64,000 bases of DNA, taken from Sarcocystis neurona. Its lineage: Eukaryota > Apicomplexa > Conoidasida > Eucoccidiorida > Sarcocystidae. The stretch is from assembly GCA_000727475.1 (NCBI GenBank), contig KL647289.1, positions 3,487,600-3,551,599 on the forward strand. The letters run 5' to 3'. Below are positions 37,030-47,644 of this stretch, one piece after another. Positions within the stretch are counted from its first letter, which is position 1, and every line of letters starts with the position of its first letter. The notes beneath the pieces are model-generated. The model saw nothing but the letters and a program-made list of their open reading frames with translations, did no database searches and was not told the DNA's origin. Position numbers and translations under genes: made by a program.

Positions 37030-39326
37030 ATGCCGTCACTAACGCCTTTTCTAGGGCCTGCCCCCGCATTTGTTTCAAATGAAAAAGGGTGGTTATCTCT
37101 ATTGTCTTCCTCGGGTGGTTGTCGTGACAACTCTGCTGCTGGCGACAACACCACCGGCGAAGTCCCATGCGCCCGCCCCCATGATGCCCCATCCCCGCCG
37201 CCGGTGAAGGAGCAGCAGAACGAACTACCTCCTCTTCACGTTGTGACAGTTACCACGCATGCAGATGGATATTTCAAATCTCTTGCGTATAGCAGCCTGC
37301 TGCTGCACTCGGGGCTGCGCGTGTTGGGGTGGGGTGAGAAATGGAAAGGTTTTGGAATGAAAGAAGTGAAGTTGGTGGAGTACTGCAGGCAGGTGCCGCC
37401 CAGAGACGTCGTAATGCTTGTCGATGGCTTCGATACAGTTCTATTACAACCAAATGAGGTTATCGTTAGAAAATTTTTAGAATTTGGGGGTCGAGTGGTG
37501 CTCACAGGTGAATCCCGCTCGAAGTCTTTCCTCGCTACTTTCTTCCTCATGTTCCACAACTGCGTCTTCAAAAGCGCCGCTGCCAAGCACTGGCCCAAGC
37601 CTCTGCCGTACGCGAACAAAAACATGAACGTTCGACTTCTCAACGCTGGTAGGCTGGTATGCACGGGAACGTAATCATAGGTTCTTAGGAGACGTATCCA
37701 CGTAGATGCACTACTTTTTCCTAAGACGCCCGTTATGCAGGAAACTGGTCGCAAAGTTGTTAACGCTCAGTCTACGCGTTGCAAGCTATCCCTGTTTTTG
37801 TTTGCTACCGTGTTTCTGTCCCTGTACGTACGCTGGGTTGTTACTGTGGCTGTTCACATGAATGCGCGTGTATAGCACCGATGTGTGGGCTGGAACTTTC
37901 CCAGGATTATTCATGATGGGGAACGCAGGCATCCCCTCCTGCTCGCTACTGGCAGAAGCGTAGCCGCGGAATGTATGCAGGACTCTATACGTGCATATGC
38001 ATTACCTGAAAGAGTTGACACTTTTGTCAAGGGGGCTGGCAAAGCGGGCGTGGCCCTTTCTGGATATCGTGAACTGCTTCCAGTTGACAAGGGAATGGCA
38101 GAAGGCACGTCCGCAATTTTCACGTCGAACAGCTGTGTGTGCTGTGCTTTCTAGCCAGCATCGGTCGAGCCAGTGAGGACAGGCTGTATTATTTTCATTG
38201 CGTGTACGCCACTGTTGTTTTGCAGATAGTGGACACCATCTGGCCCTACAGTCCTGTTATCACTTATAATCCATACAGGTAGAAGCCAGGATCCGTGTGT
38301 GTAATCACGAGTGCTTTTGCGACCTTTCCCGCAAAACTCTCTCTTGCCAGTATTCTACACGAATTCTCCTACGGTGCGTCTTATACGCCATCTCCCACTT
38401 AGCACACAACGCTTAAAGGGACCTTATTTCTCTCTTCTCATTCCTCGTCAGCACACAGCTCCGTCGTCCACCCGTAGCTGTTCGCGCATACACGTGGACA
38501 TACGTACGCGTATCTATAAAGAGAGTAGAAAGGAGAAAGATTGCTTTTCCCTAATACGTAGTTGTGTGCCCGCATACACGTGTATGTGCATACGTATATA
38601 TGTGTATATATATACCTACGTGTACGTGTATATATATATATATTATGTATATGTATCGATCCGTGTGGCTGCGTTTCTTCCGGTCCACACTGCGTTGACG
38701 CCCTCTTCGCTGTAGCATTTACCAATTTCGTCCGCTCTACTGCATCACTCGGTCGCCACTTGAAGTAACGTTGGCAGTCAACTGCTGTGACTGGCCCCAC
38801 ACACACGACCACGACGCACCTGTACACCTATCCCGATCTCCTCGCACGCTCGTGCTGCGCGCCGGCGCATTTGAGTGTGTATATACATAGGTGTGTGCGT
38901 AGAGTGTTTTTAGATACGTGTGGGGACATACAAATATATATGTACATATGTGTATGTGTGTATGTATAGTCACATAGAGGTATCGATTTGTTGTACAAGT
39001 ATGCACATGTATGCCCTTGTGTGAACACGTACAGATGCGTGCGTATCCCCATCATTCGCGACGGACTCGCGGACGGGGAACCACCCTCCTCGTAAGAGGA
39101 CGTGTCCGGCGCGTGAATTCTCTTCTACTGCTGCTTGCATTGCTTGTTGATTTCGCTTCGCTGTAGGGGGGATGATTGGGTATGCAGAAGACTTGATTCG
39201 TTTGTTCAAGGACTTTGAGCCTTCATGGAATGACCAACGTTACCTCAGCGAAGTGTTCATGAAGGAGCCCCACAAGATGGTGACTATTGACGCGAACGCC
39301 ACTATTTTCTCCTTGTATCGCTCAAG
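37030..39326 (+). CDS. PLOD-type glycosyltransferase domain protein (first two exons)
   Basis: Exons 37030-37648 (donor gtaggc) and 39167-39326 (acceptor cgctgtag) join in phase 1 to give LLNAGGMIGYAEDL, matching the N-terminal glycosyltransferase domain of procollagen lysyl hydroxylase/glucosyltransferase (PLOD) proteins. Seen motifs: HVVTVTTHADGYFKSL, VLGWGEKWKGFG, and MLVDGFDTVLL, which carries the acidic metal-binding residues of the family. The end of exon 2 (WNDQRYLSEVF, then TIDANATIFSLYRS) follows the PLOD order; the donor there is gtaagc, phase 2, so at least one more exon follows. No 2-oxoglutarate dioxygenase domain is visible. Activity is probably transfer of a sugar in the secretory pathway (inference). 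The start is problematic: the ATG at 37030 has no signal sequence, whereas an ATG at 37079 in another frame gives a good signal anchor, so one base may be missing from this sequence. Confidence 0.8.
38575..38660. repeat. TA/CATA-rich microsatellite
   Basis: Imperfect GTATATATATA runs inside the 1.5-kb intron (37649-39166) of the glycosyltransferase gene. A second TA/TG-rich tract occurs near 38878-38970 in the same intron. Confidence 0.85.
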
Positions 39327-40701
39327 GTAAGCAAGCAAGCCTTCGCTCGTCGCGTGGATGTCTCTGCAGAAAGAAAAGTAGTTCGTGTGTGTCGACTTGA
39401 CGTGAAGGAGCCAGGGAGGAAGACTTTCTCAATTCTACGCGGGGACGGGAAAATAGCCTCTCGTTCTTCACAAGGAAACTTTATTACGCAGACATACGTG
39501 GAAACTTGTTTGGCTGCTGACGGATAGGACTGACTACTCGTTCGACACGCGATGACTTGTCTTCGTATGGAGTTTCCTACGCCACTATTTTTACACGAAA
39601 AGAACTAGAGTCTTTCTTCAATAAACGCCCGTGGTTACCGGTGTTTTTACTCCGATGGACAGCACGTAAGATGTGTCAGGTGTGAGTACACAAAAGCAAG
39701 CCACTTTTTTCCTCGTGTGTGTTTATGGCTCGTCCACGTTCCTCTCATGTAAGATGTTTGACGCGTAACCCAGGGGTCTTTGACATGGAAGTATTTTGCA
39801 TTTCCTGAATCGCGTGCGTAGTGCCCCTGACAGCAGACGCATGTTCGTCAGCACTTCTGCCGTAAAGCGCTTACCGCCTCTAGTATGCGAAGGACCGATG
39901 TAGACTGTGCGACAGATGGCACCACAGTTTTTCACGTGTTGGGTCAGGTGAGACGCGATCGTGTCTCCTCGTGCTGAGGGTGGTGCCTAGGCGTATTAGA
40001 GTAAATGTTGCGTTCCTCGTTGTTCGCGGCGGTCTGTGTAATGCCGTTCAAATGGTTCGCGTGTCTGGCGTGGTAGCCTGGGAACCGGACGACGACGGCG
40101 TCAACACTAAGAGCTACACACGTGACGCGAATTTCGCACACCCACACAACACCAGGCATGCACGTATTACACGTGTAACCATAACTACTTCCAGTTGTGT
40201 GTATGTTTGATATATAGCACTGTTGATGCCCGGAGATGCACACGAATCGGATATTATTGGGCTTGGTGAGAACGGCAGTGTGTTCAGCCTTTCCTGGTGT
40301 GGGATTCGGTCTTCTTGTGCCCTTCCAGGCCACCGGCAGTAGTAAGGGGTGTCCCACGTGTATTACACTGATGAGCCGGGTCTCAATGCAGCAGCTACAC
40401 CTTTGTCCATAGCTGCTTCACAGAAGTAACTGTTTCCTCGTGCGCCCGCTCCTCTATTTGCTTGGCAGCCTTGTCACCTACTTTTTGTGGAACCTCTGTT
40501 CTTCTTTTTGAAAGTCGTTTTCAGCTGCGTTACAGTTGTGAAGCATGACGGTGCAGCGTGCTGTGTTTTCTAGAGGACAGTGGACGAGTTTTTAAGGCGT
40601 GGTCGTCTGCGTCGGCGGTCCCCACAGTGGATCCCCTGGATCAGTGCCGTTTCTATGATTTCAGAGTCCTCGTGAGGGGGGGACATTGTATGTCGCGAAA
40701 G

Positions 40702-41030
40702 AGGAAGTAGACTCGTAGAGAGATATACGTGTGTCTATACATAGCAGTTGATGTAGATAGGTGGTTGAGCGGATGTGGGAAAAGGAAATACAGAATCGTA
40801 GAGAGATATACGTGCTTCTGTACATACTAACTTACCTAAATATGTATACGTGTGGACGAGGAATAAGTAGGTAGAGTCGTAGAGAGTTACACTTGTATCT
40901 GTTCATACCAGTGTATGTAGATTTATGTATGTGTGGACGTGGAACAAGGAAGTAGAGTCGTAGAGAGACGTAAGTGTGTCTCTATACCAGTTTATATAGA
41001 TACATGCATGCGTGACGTGGAACAGGCTCC
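40702..41030. repeat. Degenerate tandem repeat, four units of about 81 bp
   Basis: The core tcgtagagag recurs at 40713, 40796, 40877 and 40958 (spacing 83, 81, 81), each followed by an ACGT/GTGTCTATAC-like part, a GTAGAT part and a GGAA stretch. Copies have diverged by substitutions. The array lies in the intron or intergenic space between the glycosyltransferase exons and the membrane-protein exon at 41.5 kb. Confidence 0.85.
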
Positions 41031-41530
41031 CAGGCGTGAAATTTGGAAGCCGCGAAAGTGATGCGCTCATGTATGTTGACCGCAGAACCCTTCTTTTACT
41101 GCTGCCGTGACGCGTATGACCGAGTTCAGTAGGCTGTTCACCACCGTCTGACTCTCTACGGCGCCGACTGTGTCACTGTGCGATTTTCACTGATGTTCGG
41201 GTGTCTGATGAAGTTCGTCGCTGATCGAGTTTGTCGTTGTCATATTGCACTGGTGCGACGACAGCTGTTTCCCTTTCTGCTTTTCTGGTTGCCGCTGTGA
41301 CCTCGTTAAACATACAGCAGTTCTGTTTCTGTCTTGATGGCAGTCATTGGCAGAAGATGCCTGACGTTGATTTCTGCAGTTTGGTATCTACCTGAGACAT
41401 TGCTGCTGTGCTGCACTCTCGTTGCACCTGTTCACCCCACTGTTCTTGACCTCAGCTACTGCGGTGTATGAGTAGCTGTCTTGAATTTTTGTTTGACTGC
41501 CGCTGCCTCGCTGCTGCGTAGTTGTAAAAG

Positions 41531-42527
41531 GAACCACGCGACGGACAGTGTACTGCAGTCGCGTAATTGCGGAGTGTGTGGCGATGAATCTTGTGCATGC
41601 GACTTGCGCATCTTGTGCCGCCGATTCGTGACGCCACCGGAGGCGGATTGTGTCAGCGTCTTGGTTGGGGACGAGGTGTGGAGTTTTCTCGTTTGTAGGA
41701 AGCAGTTTAAGTATTTGACGTACGCGGAGGCAGAGAAACAAGCACGTCACGTTGTTCCCTACTTTCCAGATGATGCAGAGTGGAATGAAGAAGCAGCGCA
41801 GAAGCGTTGCCCAGCGCCCAGCTTCCAGCGCTCAGCGTTACGAGGCGTTCTGATGGATGCTATCACTTGCGAAACTCCATGCGTGCTGCATATGTATTGC
41901 CGACGGAACGCAGACTCCGTGATTAAGCTGCTGGGGCTCCCTAAGGGAGAAAAGGTTTATAATCTGTTCCGTTTAATCTGGTATGCTTTCTTTTCTCTTC
42001 ATGGGACTCTTTTGACCGTCTCCAAGGGAAAGATACGTTGGCATACACCATACTTGATTACGTTCCTAAGTGCCGTAGTGGGTGGGATTGGCGTCCTAGG
42101 GGTGCTCATAAATGCACTTGTCTACCTTGCGTCTCTCTCTGTGGTACGCGGGACCGCGTCGCATCTTCAGCAGCGCGCTGGGGCTTTGCTAGCTCCGCTG
42201 CTGCTCCCACAAGTGCGATGCGATGCCGCATGTGGAGGTGAAGGAAGGGGCCAGCCCACAGCCCACCATAGCTCCTGGTTTATTGCACTGCAGCTCATTT
42301 TACATCTGCTTCTAATGCAGGCATCGTGTCTCTCACTTCCAGGCAGTGTACTCGTATATATTGCTGTCAGCTTCTTCCCCGTATTCGTAGCGTTCGCCGT
42401 AGCGGGAATCTTAGTCTTGGGGGCGTTTTTGCATTTCCGTGGTGGCTTTGGTGACGAAGATGAAATGCCCGCGCCTGCTGACTCCGCGCCTGTGGGCCCG
42501 CCAGCTCTAAAGGAGAAGATACGGTGA
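41531..42527 (+). CDS. Cys-rich exon with C-terminal membrane segments (possibly 3' part of the glycosyltransferase gene)
   Basis: One open frame to the TGA at 42525. The first part is Cys rich (NCGVCGDESCACDLRILC) followed by a soluble section (YFPDDAEWNEEAAQKRC; LLGLPKGEKVYNLFR). The last third holds hydrophobic spans suited to membrane helices: about YLITFLSAVVGGIGVLGVL, WFIALQLILHLLLMQA, and VLVYIAVSFFPVFVAFAVAG plus ILVLGAF, then a short acidic/Pro-rich tail. An acceptor at 41530 gives entry phase 2, which fits the phase-2 donor at 39326 of the glycosyltransferase, so both could be one gene with a 2.2-kb intron; that acceptor (ttgtaaaag) is weak, and 41559 is an alternative start. No family recognised. 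A competing frame at 42038-42241 was judged less likely. Confidence 0.55.
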
Positions 42528-45500
42528 CAGTACTTGAATTTGACGAGGTCAAGCAGAGGACCGAGCAGCGGCGAAGCACTGTAGAGGCTGGTGAAGGAAA
42601 CTGCGTGGGTGAGCGAGGGTGGTGCCAGTAGCTGAGAGGCCTCGTCTTCTTCCGCGTGGCTATCGTGACTGGCGCACGCGTGGCTTCATGCCGCTCCTAG
42701 ATAGATATGCGTACACGCGGCTGCCACGACATTATGTAGTCTGCGAAATAATTGCACAAAAGGACTGTTCGCAGGGACTACTTGCCGAGGATCTTCCGAT
42801 TGATGCTGTGCCCAGTAGTAGACGTTCGCGCGTAGTGTGATGTGTGGCAGCTAAAACGCACAGCGTTTAACGCAGAGGAGCGCGTGTGGTGAATGCATGA
42901 TCTCTGCTTTCACCAGCGTAGAAAATGAGATCTTGAATTGTAGTGTTTGTCGGGAACATTCGTAGAAGTTACCCAGAGGGGATAACTCCAGAGAGAGAAA
43001 ATAGGTTTGCCGTTCGGTGTTCAATGCGTTTGTTGTGTTCACGCGTGATTGCGTATTTGTTTTGCGCCTGCTTTGTGCCATTCCGTAGTTGTTGTACACT
43101 CACACATCAGACTTGTGGTTTGTCTTTTGTGTCGCAATGCGGTAAGCACTTTGTTCGTGGGATCTCGTCGCGTGTGATTGTTTGATTCTTCACCCATGCA
43201 CAAGCGGGTGAGGTGTCCTGGAAATCAGCTGGGTTAGCTCAAGCCCGGCTTCTTGTAAAAACGTGAATGCACTGGCATTCATTAAATCAGTCTCGTGGAG
43301 ACATTCGTTTTGTACTTCGTTGTAAGTGGATGGGTTGTTTTGCAAATTTGCTTCATTAGCTCAAGCGCAGTGTCTTTTGAAAAATGAGTTCTCCCCACAG
43401 GCAACCTGTTTCCGTTATAACTCTCCCGTGGAGACACTCGTTGTGTATCTCGTAGGTGCTACGTAGTTTTCTTGTGTATATATTCGCTATTAGAGCAGTC
43501 TTGTGCCGTTGTATGAGAACGACACGCAAGCAGGTGTTAGCACGGAATGCGGATGCCTTCTAGATTTGGATCATTCGGTATTTCACAGTAGTAGCTTCTC
43601 GATCGCTACAGCCACCACGTCCGAGTTTCATGAGTTGTTTTACAGCTAGCTTCTGACCTGTTGTTCAGCGATAGCTTTTACGCACACACGTCACTTGAGA
43701 CTTCCACTAGGGCCTTCGTAAACGTACTACGGGGGACAAACGACAGTGTGTCTGCCAGTGGCGACTGCAGGTGTGTGGAAGATATGACCACATACTATGA
43801 AAGGTGGCGTCGGAATGAAAGTGCAGTATTGCAGAGGAGCGGACGGCACTTTCCTATATGTCTGTCTCTCCCATCCCTGTAGCCGGCTTGTCACATGTCT
43901 TTCCCCGCCGTGCCTTTTTTCCTTATCTCCGCCTCCTCGGCATCCTCATCCTGCTCTTTCTCTCTCTCTTCCCTTCTCTTCGTCTGCTGTTTTTCTGTTT
44001 CCCCCTTTTTCTGGACGTTGGCATATAGGGCTCTTTCACGTGCTTTACGGCCCCCATCCGCAGGCACATTCTGTACTGGTGTCGTGCGCACCCACTGAAG
44101 TTTCAAGAGGTAACGTATAGTGCAATGCTCAACTGACGGATGTGCGAGGAATTTACGGATGAACCTGTGTGACATTGTTTATTGATCCGGACCGAGTGAA
44201 GCGCAGAAAGGCCTAGCGCCTTCATACACAAAAATGGCGTAGACGTTGCCCCCCTCCGTATCTCTTATTCAGTCTTCTTGTTCGCAGTTTCCTCCGATAT
44301 TTCTTATGCTTTTTAGTTGACCCCGTTGGTGCTGCTGCTCGTCGTAGTCGTCAAACGTCCTCCTCATCCTTCCTCTTTTTTTCGTAAGGGCCTCAGCGGC
44401 TGCTCACTTTGTGCCGGTGTCCGCATCTCTTCTCAACTTGGTGGGCGCCTTTTCGGAAAATTTGTGCTTAGTTTAGCGTCAGGAGATGCCAGCGTCGTCG
44501 ACCATTGCAAGGAGTCAGATGGTGGTGTTGCAACTTCAGAGAAACAGCCGTATTCTCCACAACTGGACTTCAGTAGCATTCCGTGTTTTATTAAGACGGA
44601 GCTTTTCTCTTCCTCGGATGCTGTCGCTGGTACTCAGTGAGGAGTCTGACAAAACTGTTAGCTTGAGAGGTCCCAGACGGAAGTTTGAGTCGCTGCTAAA
44701 TGTAGGAGAAAGTTCCGTTATCCTTGAGCGTCAAAACTGACAATATCTACTCCGATTCTCTTCTCGTTAGAGCGCCCACATTATACGCGTTGTGTACTAC
44801 TCGAAGCTGCGTATGCCCAGCATGGCGAATATTACATATACACAAGCCTAAGCGTAGAGTCCAGGTTAGCCTTTTAAGCTAGCCTGGCTTCCGTAACAGG
44901 ATACACACATGTATTACTACATTAAGCCGGTGCGGTGTCACTCGAGAAGCGCCGTGGCCGCACCTGTACGTGGCTGCACAAAAAGTGTAAGATAGGAGCG
45001 ACGATTGAATCGAAGAGCTCCCCAGTGTACCCACCTACAAATTAGAAGCATATGCATATGCATTTAAACATTCATACATGGATGAGAAGGAGGACGGCAC
45101 CGATTTTACCTTGACGTCGCATCTCAAATGAAAAAGCCGCTACGTATATGTGCCTCCCCGACCAGAAATTTTCCGAGGAAGGTTTCTCTGAGATTACGGT
45201 TACGCCGCCACTGTGTGGCAGAACTGTACCGCCGTCTTGCGTTAGACACCGTCCAGATACGTTAAAATTGCGTAAGAAAAAAAAAAGCTTTCCGCGTACA
45301 GGAACAAATACCCGGCGCAGGGCACGTCTAATCTCCACGAGCACACAGGCATACAACAGCACTCAGGAATTTTTTTTCTGGTAGACGGGCCTTCGGACAC
45401 TATGCGCCCACAGAACACAAAGGCTAACGGTGAGGCCTGTGTGTCTTCGCATCTCAAGTTCATTCTGCAAGTTGTGTTCACACTTCCCGCTATTGACGAC

Positions 45501-45730
45501 CGCGTTTGCGGCCGAGGCTTCGACGCAACTTTAACGTTATTATTAGACCTGTCAATACTTTCAGGAGGAAAACAAAAAATATGGGAGGCTGAGACCATTG
45601 CACGCGCGTATTCTTCCTTGAAAAGGTTATGAAAAAATAGGGGACATGTTTTCACCCACTATGCACGAAAAAGAATTTTAAGTTGAATCCTGAATCTTTG
45701 TTGCGTTGTTGCGTAGTAGCAGCGGATTTT
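42528..45730. other. Interval with weak candidate exons only
   Basis: No supported gene. Noted: a minus-strand frame at 43891-44175 that is very Lys/Glu/Arg rich (ETEKQQTKRREEREKEQDED), which is also just the complement of a pyrimidine-rich tract; a minus-strand frame at 45072-45300 of ordinary composition (SGGVTVISEKPSSENFWSG) ending near a possible donor gtaaaa; and plus-strand frames at 44317-44740. A diverged duplication lies at 43221-43455. Confidence 0.4.
43221..43455. repeat. Two diverged copies of a ~125-bp unit
   Basis: The strings ttagctcaagc (43234 and 43356) and cgtggagacattcgtt or its near match (43294 and 43427) occur in the same order with offsets of 122 and 133 bp. The intervening sequence is only loosely similar, so this is an old tandem duplication. 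Confidence 0.6.
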
Positions 45731-46681
45731 TTAATTGAGAAACTGCGTTCCGTTGCTTTTTTTTTTCCTGCCTGGAGACGTCACTTCTATGTCCACGTAC
45801 ATGCGCGTATCTGTCACGCTGCTCAGAGATACGGAAATAAGGTGTAACAGTAAATCACGTTCGTTCGATGGTGTGACCGGCTTGAATGTCTCCGTCCACA
45901 CCGGACGTGTAGGTACGCGTGCACCTGATGCTTCCCACTTTTTCTAAAAACACACACCTACACGGTTATTTATATATACGTCACAGGCAGGGAAGACGCT
46001 ACCAGTACTCACAAACCGTTTTCTGACACCGTCCACTGAATCTGCAACGGTGGTCGCTGCCATCCTCTCCGTGGGCGTATGATTACGACCCATCCTTCTC
46101 GCTCGGGCTGCAAACACACAGGCAGAAGGAGTACACGCGAAACGCACCACTTTTCGGTGCCGATCGTCTGCAAATACGGTAGCGGCGCACCGGAGTTCTG
46201 GTATACGTACCACACAGCTCTTTTCGTGTAGCGTACCTGTCCGCATCTGGCAACAGTGGAAGAATTGCCTCTACACATTTTTCTATACGGACACGAGTAC
46301 ACAAATGGGCAAGAAGAGGGAGATACATAAGACAAGGAGAAAAAGTACAGAATTGGAGATAATCGGATCCGCAGATCGATGCCCATGTACTTATGTTGTC
46401 AAATACACACACGTATGTAGCTACAAAAAAGACGTAGAGAAACAGACGTTCACGCGGTAACTTGCTGAGGAGTGGAGGGAGGCAGTTCTACGTGAGGAGG
46501 GAGATTCAAATGCAGACGGAGAGACAGGTACACCTCCGTTGAGACGTGGGCAGACAAACGGTCTGAAGGTATGAAATATTTGCATAAATGCCGCACGCAG
46601 TAACACGCTTCTGCGGCAGAAGCGCTTACCAAAATTCTTCATTACTTTCTCGAATACAATCGCCCAGTGATAACAGCGCAT
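45731..46681 (-). CDS. Small three-exon gene, about 162 residues, unknown function
   Basis: Reconstructed by splice sites and phase. Exon 1 is 46681-46630 (ATG start; donor gtaagc after aattttg, phase 1); exon 2 is 46236-46013 (acceptor gcggacag; donor gtgagt, phase 0); exon 3 is 45943-45731 (acceptor gtgtttttag; TAA stop). Each junction keeps an open, non-repetitive frame: KVMKNFG then TLHEKSCVVRIPEL, and DGVRKRF then KKWEASGARVPTRPVWTETF. The third exon (PVWTETFKPVT, then RDLLLHLISVSL) has the look of the NPxWNE and following strand of a C2 domain; this is a suggestion only. A stop lies just upstream of the ATG. If exon 3 uses an internal donor, the protein would be longer. No function assigned. 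Confidence 0.6.
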
Positions 46682-46735
46682 ACATCATTTAACGACCTTC
46701 CACTTTATTACGGCAATATCTAATATTCGCGGGAT

Positions 46736-47119
46736 TTGTTAGTACGGCTTCGCTCAATTTTCAAGGGGGTTCTTCTATGCCCCACAGGTCACGTGTGTAC
46801 CTTGTGCGCGGTGTACACACCATCCGTCCGTATCTACTGTACTGTCTTATCACACGCCTCACGCACAGGCCTTTTTCGTGGAGCCCACACTTTTTTTAGC
46901 TACCATCAGAGGGAGGCAAGCGCAGCTCCACCCGCGGCTTACGGCGTCAAACAGCAGCCTCGGGTTCTCGAGCAGCTCAGCGTTAAACTCGATGAGATCA
47001 CCTGCGGACAATCACAGCCAGAAAGAGACGCCATCATGACAAAGAGGGCTCTCTTGTATTCTCGAATACGTGTCTGTCAGCTAAAGTGTACACGTGGCGA
47101 TGTCCGTGTACTGATTTAA
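46736..47119 (+). CDS. Open frame with one protein-like section, doubtful
   Basis: The portion from about 46900 reads as ordinary protein (VLEQLSVKLDEITCGQ, then ERDAIMTKRALLYS) after a T-rich tract ending in AG, so it may be an exon on the plus strand. The upstream half is unconvincing. It lies close to the start of the minus-strand gene at 46681. Strand and boundaries are unresolved. Confidence 0.25.
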   Translation: MLVRLRSIFKGVLLCPTGHVCTLCAVYTPSVRIYCTVLSHASRTGLFRGAHTFFSYHQREASAAPPAAYGVKQQPRVLEQLSVKLDEITCGQSQPERDAIMTKRALLYSRIRVCQLKCTRGDVRVLI

Positions 47120-47644
47120 CGGTGCAGGCACTTGGATATGTATACCTGCATAGACATACCCACATGCGTTCACACACGTATGTATGAGTGTACAGGCGGG
47201 TGACATGTAGGAATCTCTTTCTCTCTGTGAAAATCTGCATTATATCCTACCGAAGAAGAAAAGCCAACGACCTCCCGCACGTCTTTGTTCATAAATCTCG
47301 ACCACCCTCCTATATGTTTTATCGCTTCTGTTGCAGAATACGATCAACACCTACGACAGATATACGCCGACATGTAAATACATCCTTTTCTAATCTACGT
47401 GGACGTTCGACACATTTCCACGTTTGAAAGGATACACGTATGATTGTACAATACAATGGCCACCACGTACTGTCTGGCTAAGACATACTCCGGTTCCACT
47501 AACAAAATGCCATCTTCATCTTCTGAATTATATCGCGTCGTTCTCGCCTGCAGGCTACAAAGAACCAGGCAGACACCTGTGTCACTTTCCCAGTCTTTGT
47601 AAATTGTTGAGCCTGTACGTGGATAACCACACGACTTCTTTATA

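Noticed and set aside
37885..38154. Possible additional glycosyltransferase exon starting LFMMGNAG after a good acceptor
   Set aside because: It would enter in phase but meets a stop after about 20 codons, whereas joining 37648 to 39167 gives the family order LLNAGGMIGYA.
43234..43366. A-box-like ttagctcaag in both copies of the 43.2-kb duplication (possible SINE)
   Set aside because: No B-box, no A-rich tail and no target-site duplication seen.
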